Positions 44,057-55,524 are shown, numbered from the stretch's first letter. The stretch: 64,000 nt of DNA from Gari tellinella (GCA_922989275.2 OV277861.1:14098540-14162539), one strand, 5' to 3'. Numbers and translations are program-made. Notes: a model not told the origin generated them from the letters alone.

Positions 44057-44970
44057 TAAATGGTAAATTGTAATTTAGTCGCAGGTGTTAGAGTTGCAGA
44101 AATATACGGTTAAAAGCATTATTACAACCACACCAGTCATCTACCATTCTATATTTGATACCTAAGACATTATTTTTACTCGTATCTAACACTTATTGTA
44201 CAGTTATATGCTCTACATTTTGAATAACGATTGTAACATTTAATTCTATGAGTTTATAGATTAAACAATAAATAAACTAAAAGACTATGTGCAAACAGTT
44301 TAAATCAATAAAAGTCAGGCGTTGAGTTACTGAATCGGCCGAGATTGGTCAAATGTGTTTACACGTACAAGATATGTTGCGATTTGCAGGTATAATGTAA
44401 AAGATATGTCTCAGGAGTATTGTTTTATAAAAAATATAATTACAAGTAAACCACATTTCAAGAGACAATGCCAATGTCAGCTACAAGCTATTTCGAGCCC
44501 TATTATATCTTATGGTTGTCGCTGAAACATAACATTTATTTGCGTAAAAGAAAGTAATAGAAATCGTTTTCGTTTTTCTGCCACTAGACATTTTATAGCC
44601 AACCACGTATTATACAGGCCTTGTACTTTCACTAGAAGATACTTAAACCCACTATCCTATGAAAAAAGGCGTGTATCTGTCACGTTTAAACTGTCGTCAG
44701 CGAAAACGAGTTTGGATACATTAAAAAAAATACAGGTTGTTGTTGTGGAACATCTATTTAAATCTGAGTGACAAACAATATTGAACCTGATCTGTGAATG
44801 GGTTACTTGGCATCTGAATTGTCCCCAACTTGTTTCATTATTATAATCTCTTACAGCCCGAATGCCATTCAGATGACTACGTGCATTGCCCTGATCATCG
44901 AGCAATCTTGCAAACTTGCCTACACTTTTGAGCACTGCTAGAATATGGCGCGTAGGCAGCCGTAGTACCG
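44057..44970. other. Non-coding stretch without recognisable feature
   Basis: AT-rich. A weak core 1 edge (GCAAACAGTTTAAATC) lies near 44291. No gene. Confidence 0.4.
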
Positions 44971-45155
44971 GCTATAACCCTCTCCCTGGGTGGAGAGGAG
45001 CAGGTCGCGATGCATATCTTTGTTCAAGAACACCCTGTACATCCTCGAGGATTCGGTAAAAATCCCCTAGTCAGACCGCTTGTCGGGTGATGGATCGAAC
45101 TCACAACAATTGCTACCGCAGTAGAACGTTTTACCGCTCGACCACTATCAGCCGG
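44971..45155 (-). repeat. tRNA-derived SINE candidate
   Basis: On the minus strand the head reads GATAGTGGTCGAGCGG (A box) and, about 40 bases on, GTGAGTTCGATCC (B box). It is followed by about 110 bases of non-tRNA body including CCTCGAGGATGTACAGGGTG. Head plus body is the usual SINE build. No clear tail or target duplication was found. Confidence 0.55.
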
Positions 45156-45399
45156 TATTGGACATATCTGTTTCTGCCGAAGAGTGTATATTCATAAAGC
45201 AGAACTTGAAGGGAAAGAACTTTCTGATTTTTATCAACCTGTTTAAACAATGCTTTTATCAAACACATAGAAATGGGCCCATGTATACGCTTGAACCGCG
45301 TTAAAACACTGATATATATGGTTCTTCAGTAAAAGAGACAATATTAAGATGTTGTTGGAACACGTAGACAGACAGCGGTTCTTTTAGTGTGATCAGATA

Positions 45400-45717
45400 C
45401 AGTGGAGAAGACGTTATTACTTCCCAAATAAACGCGTATACGCTAAAACTATTAATTCTAATGTAAACAGTTTGGAGTCAGATCAGACGCCGGTTAACCC
45501 GGCGTCTGATTAGGCTCCAAACTATTTGTCACTCAGATATAAATAAATAGTTAAGTTATTTTTTTCTTTCATTCAAATACACTGCGTTTGCGTTTCGTTT
45601 GCGTTTAAACGGGAAAGTAAGGTGCTTGGTAGAAATAAAATACATACACCATATAGCGTAGATCATGTCTTCTGCGACCATCGAGTTTATGTAAAAACAA
45701 ACACAGTTTGTCCACTG
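45400..45717 (+). mobile_element. Family E element with extra sequence near the right end
   Basis: Ends CAGTGGAGAAGACGTTATTA and AGTTTGTCCACTG, both beside TA. Hairpin at about 45466-45530 with tip GCCGGTTAACCCGGC. Compared with 246-bp copies it has about 70 extra bases after GGGAAAGTAAGG. It abuts the family A element beginning at 45730. Confidence 0.65.
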
Positions 45718-45807
45718 TATGAACTGTTACAGTGTTCCCTCCCTACAATGTCCCTACGAACAACGACCCCCTTACAACACCGTTTGCTGCTGTTCCCAAG
45801 ACAATTA

Positions 45808-46012
45808 CAGTAAAACCTCCCTATTACGACCACTAAAATTGTTAATTATTAGAATGTTTATGATAGGTGACCGCTTAAAGCAATGTGACAGTGAAACAGA
45901 AAGCTCCTGTAGGAGCTTTCTGTTTCACTGTCACCTTGCTTTAAGCTACCACCTCTCTATTATACAATTAATTAGCCTTCGTTTAAGTGGTCGTAATAGC
46001 GAGGTTTTACTG
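45808..46012 (+). mobile_element. Family B element (205 bp), TA-flanked, core 2 hairpin
   Basis: TA at 45806-45807 and 46013-46014. Ends CAGTAAAACCTCCCTATTAC and GTAATAGCGAGGTTTTACTG. The hairpin at about 45872-45944 reads CTTAAAGCAATGTGACAG inwards to GCTCCTGTAGGAGC. The stretch before it, TATGATAGGTGACCGC, is shared with family D. Confidence 0.85.
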
Positions 46013-46047
46013 TATGTCTAACGCTTTCACTACTGCAATCTACTTAA

Positions 46048-46285
46048 CCCTTTCACCGCCAAATTATTTTTGAGTGTGTACCCCTACACCGTTATTGTGT
46101 CGTCTGCTTCAATAGTATTGTCTGCAATATCATTTCAAAGCGAGAATTAAGAGAGTATGACATAAGAAATATCGAAACGGGTGTCAAACAGTTTTGATCC
46201 TGATTAGACGCCGCGTAACGCGGCGTCTGATCAGGATCAAAACTGTTTGCAAATTCGACTTTAGGCGATTCTGGCGGTGAAAGGG
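46048..46285 (+). mobile_element. Family C element (238 bp), TTAA-flanked, core 1 hairpin
   Basis: TTAA at 46044-46047 and 46286-46289, single in intact family A copies at this place. Ends CCCTTTCACCGCC and GGCGGTGAAAGGG. Hairpin at 46186-46250 with tip GCCGCGTAACGCGGC. This is the best-dated, best-bounded C copy in the window. Confidence 0.88.
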
Positions 46286-46502
46286 TTAAAATTGTTTTCT
46301 TACATAATGGTTATTTGGACAGAACAAACAACATAATGACGAATGATAGATAGCTTGAATCCAGATCAGTCTCTGCGTTGCGGGACTGATCTGAGTATAA
46401 GCATTTTGCTAATGTAACACATATTCCCTTTTTAAAACAAATCCCTCCGAACATGTATACTCTTTGTCTCTCATTCGATGTTGTTGTAGAGAGGGAACAC
46501 TG

Positions 46503-46854
46503 TACATTGAAGAATTCATTCTGTCCTATTTCTAAGAAATAAACGTAGATTTAAAACAAAAGAACGTAGAAAATGGCAGCTTCTTTATCATGGCGAATAC
46601 GTACGTTTATTAATTTGCTGTGCAAATAGTTTCGAGTCTGATCAGATGTTGTGTTTTCTGGCTTCTGATCTTACTCCAACAATCCTAGGGTAGCGAGCGT
46701 TTTATTTCTAGCCAATTTCAATCGGAAAAAATCAGTTTAACATAACTGCGTTTGTCTTTGTGTGCCTTTAAGTGCACGTTGTTCAGAAAAAAAGACATGG
46801 GTAGTTCACAACTAAATACTTCCGGTAAATGACTAATGGGTAAACAGTTAAATC
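46503..46854. other. Non-coding stretch with a worn core 1 remnant
   Basis: Near 46622-46680 CAAATAGTTTCGAGTCTGATC and CTTCTGATCTTACTCC look like a decayed core 1. No gene. Confidence 0.4.
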
Positions 46855-47022
46855 TCTCCATTGCGACCACTTAATTGTGTTGATTAATATGTGTGTACGA
46901 AAGGTTACTGTTTAAAGCAATGAACTCTCTCTTTTACTGCCACATTGATTTAAGCGGTCACCTGTCTTTTTAACAATTAAAACGCTTTCTTTTTTAGTGG
47001 CCGTAATAATGAAGTTTTACTG
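46855..47022 (+). mobile_element. Diverged family B element
   Basis: Ends CAGTTAAATCTCTCCATTGC and CGTAATAATGAAGTTTTACTG, the right one beside TA. The hairpin survives only as GTTTAAAGCAATGAACTC and TTGATTTAAGCGGTCACCTG. Confidence 0.6.
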
Positions 47023-47044
47023 TACGACATATCTCACAATATTA

Positions 47045-47626
47045 ACCCTTTCACTATCAATGACGCTTTAACCCTTTCCCCAATATAAGCGACTTTTAGC
47101 GTATTTAATTTATTCCTACACTGAAGAAAATAGTTCCAAGTTATACCCTCATGAACAATTACTATTACAAATATTTTATATATCCTAACAAGTTTAAGCT
47201 TAAAGCAGGCTGAAAGTAAAGCCGAATGTGCCTTAAGGCACATTCGGCTTTACTTTCAACCTGCTTTAAGTGGTCAGCTATCTTTAATACCAGAACTAGT
47301 CTATAAGGTAAAGAGTTAAAGTGCGTTTGGCGGCGTCTGATTAGGATCAAAACTGTTTGAAACTCGTTTTCAAGTTTCTTCAGTCAAACTGCCTTATTTT
47401 TAACATTGAAACGACCTAGCAGACAACAAAATTGAAGCAGACGTAAATGAAACGGTGAAGGGATAAAATAACGTGACGTCTGACTAGGATCCAATCTGTT
47501 TGACACTCGTTTTGAAATTTCTTCAGTCATACTGCCTTTTTTTTCACTCTCAAACGACATTGCAGACAACAAATGAAACGGTGAAAGGGTAAAAACCTCA
47601 CGAAAAAGTTGGCAGTGAAAGGGTTA
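47045..47626 (-). mobile_element. Family C material (one interrupted copy plus a partial copy)
   Basis: It starts CCCTTTCACTATCAATGACGC, is interrupted by a family D element, and resumes with GGCGGCGTCTGATTAGGATC. Words such as CGTTTTGAAATTTCTTCAG then repeat, so a second partial C follows, ending GGCAGTGAAAGGG with TTAA at about 47623. Confidence 0.6.
47072..47315 (-). mobile_element. Family D element (244 bp) inside a family C element
   Basis: TTAA at 47068-47071 and 47316-47319. The hairpin at about 47201-47269 reads GCCGAATGTGCC / GGCACATTCGGC, whereas other copies read GCAGAATGTGCC / GGCACATTCTGC; the change is matched on both arms. Confidence 0.8.
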
Positions 47627-47949
47627 AGCGACACTACATTTGTACTAGTTGAGAAACATTCGCCTACACTTGCTATTGACATTGATACAATATTCATTTA
47701 CAGGAGTAATCCACACGTGCAAAATCCACAGATGTTCAGGAAATAAAGTTTCCAATATGGATATCTAATATCCGCCTACCAAATTTTTAACACAATTATT
47801 TACACCCAAATGTATTCTAAAATATAATCCTAGCTAAAACTGAGATCGTCAATACAGCATAAAATATTCGCCTACTGATATTGAACTTGAGATGAAGGTG
47901 TGCACATATGATGTTTCCCCAGACGTGCTCTGAAACATAAATTTTAATC
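47627..47949. other. AT-rich non-coding stretch
   Basis: Nothing recognised. Confidence 0.4.
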
Positions 47950-48150
47950 TTTGGACTGCTGATCGTGACTTACTTCAAGAAACAGTTTGTGTCCAGATCA
48001 GACGCCGCGTCACGCGGCGTCTGATCTTGATCCAAACTGTTTCATACTCGTTTCGATTTTCCTTCCGCCATCATTCATAAAAGCCATATTCGATAAATTA
48101 AGGCAGACGACATGTTTTATACAGACGATGTTACAGCGGCAACAGGGTTA
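47950..48150 (-). mobile_element. Family C-like element, core 1 hairpin
   Basis: Hairpin at about 47981-48050 with tip GCCGCGTCACGCGGC. Right part has TAAGGCAGACGACATG and AGCGGCAACAGGGTTA. Left end not resolved. Confidence 0.5.
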
Positions 48151-48279
48151 GCACATGTTTCTTAGGAAGAAAACTGTGAACTGACTCCCCCCCCCCCTAC
48201 ACACACGCGACAATGCACTAGGACGACGGCACCATCTCCCCCGTATACCGTAGGGAGTACGTTGATATATTCCAATTAA

Positions 48280-48490
48280 CACTTTCACTACCTTATCCCG
48301 ATGTTAACGGTTATTTGCAAACAGGTTGGATCCTAATCTGACACCGCTTTAAGCGGTGTCTGACTTGGATCAAAACTGTTTGACAGTCATATCTATATTT
48401 ATTTAGTAACTTTTCATATAAATTAAATATCAGAAATAAAAGCAGACGACAGGTGTTTCAAGCATTTGACGTATTGGTAGTGAAGTAGTT
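48280..48490 (-). mobile_element. Family C element, core 1 variant
   Basis: Begins CACTTTCACTACC after TTAA (48276-48279). Hairpin at about 48312-48386: ACACCGCTTTAAGCGGTGT, a matched change from the usual GACGCC / GGCGTC tip. The right end is worn. Confidence 0.65.
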
Positions 48491-48970
48491 CAATGCTACG
48501 AAGGACATCATTCTATTGTGAAAATCCACTTGTACATTTTGCAACATGAGAAGGTAATGTTTTTGTTTTGATATTCCATAATAAAATCTCTGTGTTTTTA
48601 TATTAAATCACGATTTAGTTGAAAGTCTATTCCATTAAAAATCCAGTTCAAGGAAAATATATTTGGAGTCATCTTTTTCGTTTTTGACATTCTAAAAATA
48701 TTCAACCGAATCATGAAGTAAAAGTCTGTATTGTCACATCCATTGTTCTCGAATTTATCCTGTAATATTTTCTGACGAATAAACGGAATACATGTAAAGC
48801 TGTAATATATCTAAAGTGTTTGGAACCTTAATTGGCCTTACATATAATTTATTTACTTTTGAAAATAGCGTGGTCCAGATCTAATTGTTTGAAATTTGTA
48901 CGGGTAGACTATACGTCAACACCACATAGTATATAGAAATAAGTTATAAATGGAATACTGAGGAAATATT
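48491..48970. other. AT-rich non-coding stretch
   Basis: Nothing recognised. Confidence 0.4.
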
Positions 48971-49130
48971 TCACTGCCTTACCTCGAATACAATGGCTAT
49001 TTGAAAACAGTTTGGAAACTGATCAGACACCGCGTAACGCGTTGTCTGTTCAGAATGCAGAAATGTTTGACACTCACTTCAATTTTTCATTAACATAAAA
49101 CCTATACTTTTACTCAATCAACTACCTTTT
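48971..49130 (-). mobile_element. Worn family C element
   Basis: Starts CACTGCCTTACCTCG; core 1 at about 49005-49071 (CACCGCGTAACGCGTTGTC), imperfect. Right end not clear. Confidence 0.45.
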
Positions 49131-49212
49131 GCATCCAATAAAGGACGGCACTTAATTACATATTTGACATTTTGACAGAAAACAACAACATGATATCGAG
49201 TTAAATAGGATG

Positions 49213-49399
49213 AATAAATACACATTACCAGTTGACAGCGCGATACAGAGTGATGTATTTAGCTCGAGACGTTTTTGGCGGAAATAGCCGATCTGACGAG
49301 CGCCTTGGCGCGAGTCTGATCGGTTGTTTCCGCCAAAAACGTCGAGAGCTAAATGCAACACTCTGTTGCGCACTGCCAACTGGTGATGTGTTTATTATA
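49213..49399. repeat. Long imperfect palindrome, separate type
   Basis: Arms of about 90 bp. ATAAATACACATTACCAGTT opposes AACTGGTGATGTGTTTAT, then CGTTTTTGGCGGAAA opposes TTTCCGCCAAAAACG, around GAGCGCCTTGGCGC. GC-richer than its surroundings. Both strands read open because of the symmetry; I do not take this as coding. Confidence 0.75.
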
Positions 49400-50260
49400 T
49401 GCCTTGAATACAAACCAGAAACAACTAAATAGTTGTTTAAATCATTTTATATCCAAAATTTATTAGTTATTTGAAGCAGAACAAGATGTTTTGTATGTCA
49501 CAAAGAATAACGCGGCACTCGTACATGTACGTAAATGACGTCACGTCAAATCGAAAGCGAGGTCAAAGTAAAATACAAAGTGGCTGATACAAGGTGGCTG
49601 ATACAGACTCTTGTATTTTACTCTGCAAATACACGCGGAAACGCTCGATATCACTCGAAGGCATATAATAAATTTCGATTCCATCGTCAGCAGCGTATGT
49701 CACATGTATTTTACATTACTTACTGGAGTGTACAGAACTATACGTATACTCTATATGTGCATAGAACAAAATGTTATAAACTAAGTACAGTTTAAACACA
49801 AACAATTTGCAACCGGCACAGTTGGCCTATTAGTCTCCACATTTTAAACGTAAATGTCTTGTACATCTTTAGATACATTTAAAGAGTTAAAAGTTAACAC
49901 AACATGATACAGTGGTGAAAACGAAACTAAATGCAAACAAAGTGCAATAACACTGCGTAAATCACAGTTCACCGCAAACGTCGACGATTCCTTCCAACGA
50001 GTGTCAATCATTTTGGAGCCTGATTCAGACGTGGAGTGACTTGGCGTCTGATCTGGATCCAAACTGTCTTCGTTGAGCATTTGAAACAGATTATATTTGA
50101 AAACAAACACACCCTTTGTATGATTTAGGTAAACGCTCTGCATGTTACGTTTGAGTTTGTGATTACTGTTGCAATTTAGTTCAATGCCAATTAACTCTAT
50201 TCTATAGTAAACCCCCTCTTTGACAGCCCTCTTTGGAACCCTCATGTCAGGATCTTTTAT
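49400..50260. other. Non-coding stretch with one core 1 remnant
   Basis: About 49909-50085 starts CAGTGGTGAAAACG (E-like) and holds TTTTGGAGCCTGATTCAGAC and TTGGCGTCTGATCTGGATCC. The rest is featureless. Confidence 0.4.
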
Positions 50261-50470
50261 TTACTCTTTCGCTGCAAATATAATCGTGAGAGTTTTATCC
50301 TTTCATCGTTTCATTATCGTCTGCTTCAATTTTGTTGTTAAGGCAGTATATTTGGCGTAATTTCAAAACAAGTGGCAAATAGTTTTTAACCTGATCAAAC
50401 GCGCAGCGTCTGATTCGGATAAAAGGCTGTTTGCAAATGCGCTTCATGACGTCATAGAGGGTAAAATATG
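50261..50470 (+). mobile_element. Worn family C element
   Basis: Landmarks TTTCATTATCGTCTGCTTC, a damaged core 1 (AACCTGATCAAACGCGCAGC) and CGCTTCATGACGTCATAGAG. End repeats are mutated. Confidence 0.5.
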
Positions 50471-51004
50471 GTCTTAAACTAGGTAAGTTTATATGAAACA
50501 TTATAACCTAGCAAAGAAGACGTGATATATATCTTGTCTAACTAGATATAAATTGAACAATTTATGAATATCCCTTACGAAAAGATGCAATAATAACCCA
50601 TTACAGTGAACATACGCCCAATATTAATTCCCTAAGGGATATAATGATATATGGATATTTTGTATCTTTTTGTTTAAATTTGGCGTTTATATCAAGATAG
50701 AGAATCAATGAACAGAAATTTAGCGCTACACGGAATAAACCCATTATTACAACCATTAGAAAGTGGAGTTCCTTTGCTCGGTATTTGAATACTTGGGATT
50801 ACATTACTCATTTACCCCCTATAAAAATATTGACAACTCTAGTTTGGACTAATAAGGTTTGTTTGCAATATACTGCAAAATTGTAAACATTGTAGACCCT
50901 TCTCAGAGAGCTCCCACAGGGGATCTCTGGTTTGGGGTACATATTATTTGCATGTAACATGTGAATATTGCACAGATGCAAATGGCGCATATACAAATGA
51001 CTAT
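50471..51004. other. AT-rich non-coding stretch
   Basis: One weak palindrome of the third core type near 50887-50940 (ACATTGTAGACCC, AGAGAGCTCCCACAGGGGAT). No gene. Confidence 0.4.
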
Positions 51005-51007
51005 GGA

Positions 51008-51230
51008 TTAACTATTTCGCTGACCAATTAATCATGAAATTGTTACCCCTGTCACCGTTTCATTGTCATTGTCTTTTGCTTCGATATTGGTGTCTGCAAT
51101 ATCGTTTTAAAGTAAAATCTAAGGCAGAATGACTAAAGAAATTTCGACAGAATGTCAAAGGCCGCGTCTGATCAGAATAATAACTGTTTGCAATCGCACT
51201 TCATTACTCCATTTAGAGTGAACACGTCAT
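51008..51230 (+). mobile_element. Worn family C element
   Basis: Landmarks CCCCTGTCACCGTTTCATTG, GTGTCTGCAATATCG and GCCGCGTCTGATCAGAATAA. The left hairpin arm is missing. Confidence 0.5.
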
Positions 51231-51733
51231 AACAATATGACAAAAATGATAGACTAGTAAAATACTCCTACATAAGTGTTCTGTTTAACACACACATACA
51301 CTTGTTGTAAGATATATCAATGCGTCAACTGTCGGATTTGTCTTTTTAGGAGAATACCATGAATGTGTGTTAACTGATAAAAGGACATACATGCTGAATA
51401 TATATCAACTAACTATTTGACACTTGGTTTTTGGTATTTTCGATTAAAGATCATTGATGTAGTTCTCTTAGCCAGGGTCAAAACTGTTCGCCATTTTTTA
51501 ATAAATTTTGATAACTTGTGATTAGGTCAGAATAAAGTTTTAATTTTCTAATATCTGTTTTCGGCTGTGATCGTTTAAATATAGTGACAATTATACGTGC
51601 GAACTTGAACACAAGTAACTCGAAAACGTCCGAGTCAACATAACCAATAACTTAAAGTATATAACAAATATTCGACATTCAACTAAAGGAATACTGATAA
51701 GATTGATTGTTAAATTATGGAGGTTCACCCGTT
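51231..51733. other. AT-rich non-coding stretch
   Basis: Nothing recognised. Confidence 0.4.
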
Positions 51734-51737
51734 TTAA

Positions 51738-51931
51738 CCCTTTGACTTCGGTGGTGTCATCATTTGTACATAACTTTCGTCTGCTTTTATTTCTCAAATC
51801 TAAATTTAAGATATTTTGTCATAAGGAAATTATTGATTTTGGAATCATTGTCAAACAGTTTGGATTCAGATCTAACCAGGATCCAAACTGTTTGCAAATA
51901 ACTATTGTTCTCGGGGAAGGAAGTGAAAGGA
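51738..51931 (+). mobile_element. Family C element with shortened hairpin
   Basis: TTAA at 51734-51737 and 51932-51935. Ends CCCTTTGACTTCGG and GGAAGTGAAAGGA. The hairpin tip is deleted, leaving CAAACAGTTTGGATTCAGATC joined to GGATCCAAACTGTTTG. Confidence 0.7.
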
Positions 51932-52000
51932 TTAAAGAAATTTAATAAATTGTATAAACAAACGTACATCTGTCGACGAGATAGTTAAAAATGTATTATG

Positions 52001-52168
52001 TACGTAAAGTCGAAATTCGATATTTCGAAATCGCTTAAATCGATCGTATAAGTATTTTGTAAGTCGAACATAATCATATTTTAATTTCAAAACTAAGCCA
52101 CGTTTTAACTCTAAAATATGGGTATGTTCGAACTAACGCGAGTGCGAAGTATTGAGTTTCGACTGTAT
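52001..52168. mobile_element. Small palindromic element with TACAGTCGAAACTC-type ends
   Basis: Left TACGTAAAGTCGAAATTCGAT and right (reversed) TACAGTCGAAACTCAATAC are imperfect inverted ends. The middle has GTCGAACATAATCATATTTT opposing AAAATATGGGTATGTTCGAAC. Unrelated to the A-F families. Confidence 0.55.
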
Positions 52169-52456
52169 TTTATTACAACTCATCGTATTTCCTTACTTTT
52201 GAATGTTATACCCGTTAGCTGTAATGATTAAAGCGCCACATATGTCTTATCACATTATATATCAATGTTTCATTAAACATTGGATTAATAGTTCCAATCC
52301 TTGTTTTGTTTACTTCCGCTTCAATGAAGTAGATAGTCACGTTTTACCTAATTACCAATATATAATAGTTCAGATTTAATGCATCGTATGTAAATGTAGG
52401 TGAACATGTGTGCTTCTTGTCCGTGAGTTCAACTTAAATAATCACAGTAATTTTTT

Positions 52457-52952
52457 AACCCTTCCACAGTGAGTGATGCAAAATGGCGCGTTTATAAAAA
52501 GTTTGTATTAGGATCAAACGCCACTTAACGCGGCGTCTGATCAGGATCCAAACTGTTTGAAACTCGTTTTGACATAACATCTGTCATACTGCCTAATAAC
52601 TAATTTTCAAACGGTATTGTAGACAACAGTATTGAAACTGACGACAACATAGCGATAAAAGGGTACACATTTCACGCTTAACCCTTTCCCCCATAGAAGC
52701 GACTTTTAGCGTATTTAGTTTATTCCTCCGCTGAAGAAAATAGTTCCAGTTTATACCCTCATGAACAATTACCATTACAAATATTTTATATAGCCTAGCA
52801 GATTTTAGCTTAAAGCAGGCTGAAAGTAAAGCAGAATGTGCCTTAGGGCACATTCTGCTTTACTTTCAACCTGCTTTAAGTGGTCACCTGTCTTCAAAAT
52901 TAGAAACAGGCTATGAGGTAAAGGGTTAATTTTGCGATGAAAAGACTAAATA
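52457..52952 (-). mobile_element. Family C element interrupted by a family D element
   Basis: Starts TTAACCCTTCCACAG; core 1 at about 52498-52562 (ACGCCACTTAACGCGGCGT). It runs to ATTTCACGC, then family D, then TTTTGCGATGAAAAGAC. Uninterrupted C copies have a TCACGATTAATTT-like word here, so D entered at a TTAA. Confidence 0.65.
52682..52925 (-). mobile_element. Family D element (244 bp), core 2 hairpin
   Basis: TTAA at 52678-52681 and 52926-52929. Ends CCCTTTCCCCCATAGAAGCG and GCTATGAGGTAAAGGG. Hairpin at about 52811-52880 with tip GTGCCTTAGGGCAC. Confidence 0.82.
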
Positions 52953-54794
52953 GAGTTCTGTGAGGAATTCATTGTTCCAATACCGTACCGTGTTTGCATA
53001 TCAATGACGTCATAAAACGCATTTGCACACAATTTGATCTGCGTCTGTTCAGGATCAAAACTTTCTGCCACTAGATTTAAAACTGCGTCAGTTATACTGC
53101 CTACAATCTAACTCTGAAACGATTTTGCAGACACCAATATTGAAGCAGACGACACTATGGCGGTGAAGGGTGAAGTTGATCATGAAATGGTTAAGAAAGA
53201 TTTTAAAAGACGCCAATGAAGCCAAACTGATATACATGCTGGTTTATATTTTTTGAGTGAAACAAACTAAATTTGGTTTTTCTTGCAGACCAGAACTATA
53301 AAGCACATACTCTTATAACAGCTATATTCGTTACTCCAAAAGTACTTATTGCGCCTTTTACAGGAAGAAAACGTTTCCATCCTTATTCAACCAATAGATA
53401 TACATCATGAAAAAATAATTTCTATATCCTAGGCGATAGAATCTTAAAGGAGACTGAAAATAAAGTAAATTCTCCTGAAGCCGCATTTTTCTTTACTTTC
53501 AAACTCATTGAAGTGGTTATCTGTATTCAAAACTATAACAAACAATGGATTAACACGCTGAAAAGGGTTAAGGGCAATGAAACTCAGGTGGAAACTTTCG
53601 TTTTAACGATAGTTTTTTTCGGTTTAGTGGATAACAATAACCCTGAAATTGCCATAATTACATCTGTTACAGAAAAATGTTACAGCAAAATATATGCCCA
53701 TTGTTTTCAACTGTTGGTATAAGGCATTTGATTGGCTCGATATATACACATGCATATATCACACATAATGCGATGAGACTTAATGTCTGATCTAAATCAA
53801 ACCTGTTTCAACGCCTATTCATTTTATGTTTCGATTAAGAATTAAATGATTGAAAAATAAGCAGAGCCGTGATAATAAAACCCACACGATCACTGACGAA
53901 AATTGGTTTATTTCCCGTTTAAATGAAACTAATCGTTACTATAAAGTAAAATAATGTAGAAAATAAAACTTTAATGGACTTGTTGACACTTTGTGTAAAA
54001 TGGCAAAGGTAATACATTTCGTAGCCTGGTCAATCGTTTGAATTGGATCAAAGCCGAAAGCAATCTACATAACTGGTTTCACCATAAGCTTGTTTTGTTG
54101 AAAAAACGTCTGTCAAACTGGACATAGAGTTAGTAATATATCTTATTTGCTCGTCGCAAGTTATGTCTCTCTGTGCACAACCAAAGCTCTCCTAACAAAT
54201 GAGCCGTGCTATGAGAAAATCTGACTTATTACATTGCAAACAGTGTCAAAAACTAGTAATGATCTACAGTGTTTGACACATGCAAGCATCTTAAGCACTT
54301 TATGTAGCTGTATGGTTTACAGTATTTGGTAGTGTAGACCCAAAATAGATGCAGAGCCTGTGATGACGACGGTACATGGTCTGTGCAATGTTGCAGTGCA
54401 AAGAGGCAGATTATTTAATGGCATTGCTCAAGAACATTATTTATTTTAGATCCCATGCGATAAGTAGCTAAACCCTAACAAAAGACAATTGTTCTGACCA
54501 AATTAAAACGGAAAATATATTTTATAAAAGAACAATCCGCGAGCATCATTCCTCTATGTCATTAGTTAAAGGTATTCATCTCAGGTCGTAATATGCTCCG
54601 AAATCGCCCGATGCATTCCCAGATTTTATAACTGCAGGCTTGTTTGACCTCCAATTTTCATAAATTGGATCTCATTTAACCAGGGTGTTAGAAAGAAATG
54701 AGTAAACTACACATTGCAATACTTCCATCATAACTCCATGAAACAATATGATAATCTATTTCTGAGCGGTGGCAATGACTGACTGTGTCTATTA
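52953..54794. other. Mostly featureless stretch with element fragments
   Basis: About 53000-53200 is a worn family C piece (CAATGACGTCATAAAACGC, AAGCAGACGACACTATGG). Near 53453-53515 a worn core 2 occurs (GAGACTGAAAATAAAG, TTCTTTACTTTCAAACTC). No gene. Confidence 0.4.
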
Positions 54795-55040
54795 CCCATT
54801 ACCACATAGCCTGTTTCTAGTTTTGAAGACGGATGTCCACTTAAAGAATGCTGAAAGTAAAGCAGAATGCGCCTTATGGTGCATTCTGTTTTACTTTCAG
54901 CATATTTTAAGCTTATATCTACTTAAATATTGAAATATATTTCTTACGATACATATTTATGCCTGTATAAATTGGAACTGTTTTGTCAATCGCTGAATAA
55001 ATTAAATGCGCTAAAAGGCGCTTCAATGAGGCAAAAAGGT
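54795..55040 (+). mobile_element. Family D element, worn ends
   Basis: ACCACATAGCCTGTTTCTAG at the left and GCGCTTCAATGAGGCAAAAAGG at the right. Core 2 hairpin at about 54839-54911 with tip GCGCCTTATGGTGC, imperfect. TTAA sites are lost. Confidence 0.6.
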
Positions 55041-55285
55041 AAAACAATGTTCCAATTCCTGAACCGTTCCTTTTAACTAGACGTGAAAAACTCATTGTGC
55101 ACCAACACCACCTCCAGCAACAGCTCATTTACGTTTGATGTTTAATAGTGGAATGCTACAATACTGTAAGTTTTTATGTGCATTAACGTCATTCAACTGC
55201 TTTATGCATCTCTGCCAATTTAACAAGTACACGCATTAATATTTGTTTTGATTACAAACGACCTGCACTATTGTTGTGCAATTAA

Positions 55286-55520
55286 CCCTTTAAACCCTAA
55301 ATGTCTATTGTGGATATTTATAATCCTTTTTCGACTCTTCTAGTACAGGTATTTTGAACCAATCCACTGGTACATTTTTGGTATGACAACAACTACCAAT
55401 GAAAATATCAAACAGTGCAGATCATGAACATAAGGCTCCTAAAGTAGCCCTTTGATCAGGAACTACACTGTTTGCGGTTGTAATCAGTAGTTTCTACATA
55501 AGGCTTAAGGGTTGAAAGGG
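55286..55520 (+). mobile_element. TTAA-flanked miniature element with the third core type
   Basis: TTAA at 55282-55285 and 55521-55524. Ends CCCTTTAAACCC and GGGTTGAAAGGG. The core has AAACAGTGCAGATC and AACTACACTGTTTGC around AAGGCTCCTAAAGTAGCC. Sister of 4333-4552. Confidence 0.65.
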
Positions 55521-55524
55521 TTAA

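Larger units (their letters stand above)
45730..46502 (-). mobile_element. Family A element (reverse) holding two other elements
   Basis: Ends CAGTGTTCCCTCCCTAC and GAGAGGGAACACTG, both beside TA. Removing 45808-46012 (family B) and 46048-46285 (family C) with one TA and one TTAA restores family A order: CAATTATGTCTAACGC followed by CTTAAAATTG. Its own hairpin (about 46350-46405) is reduced. Confidence 0.85.

Noticed and set aside
49152..49432. Open frames on both strands across a palindrome
   Set aside because: Both derive from the same inverted repeat and mirror each other; no domain resemblance.
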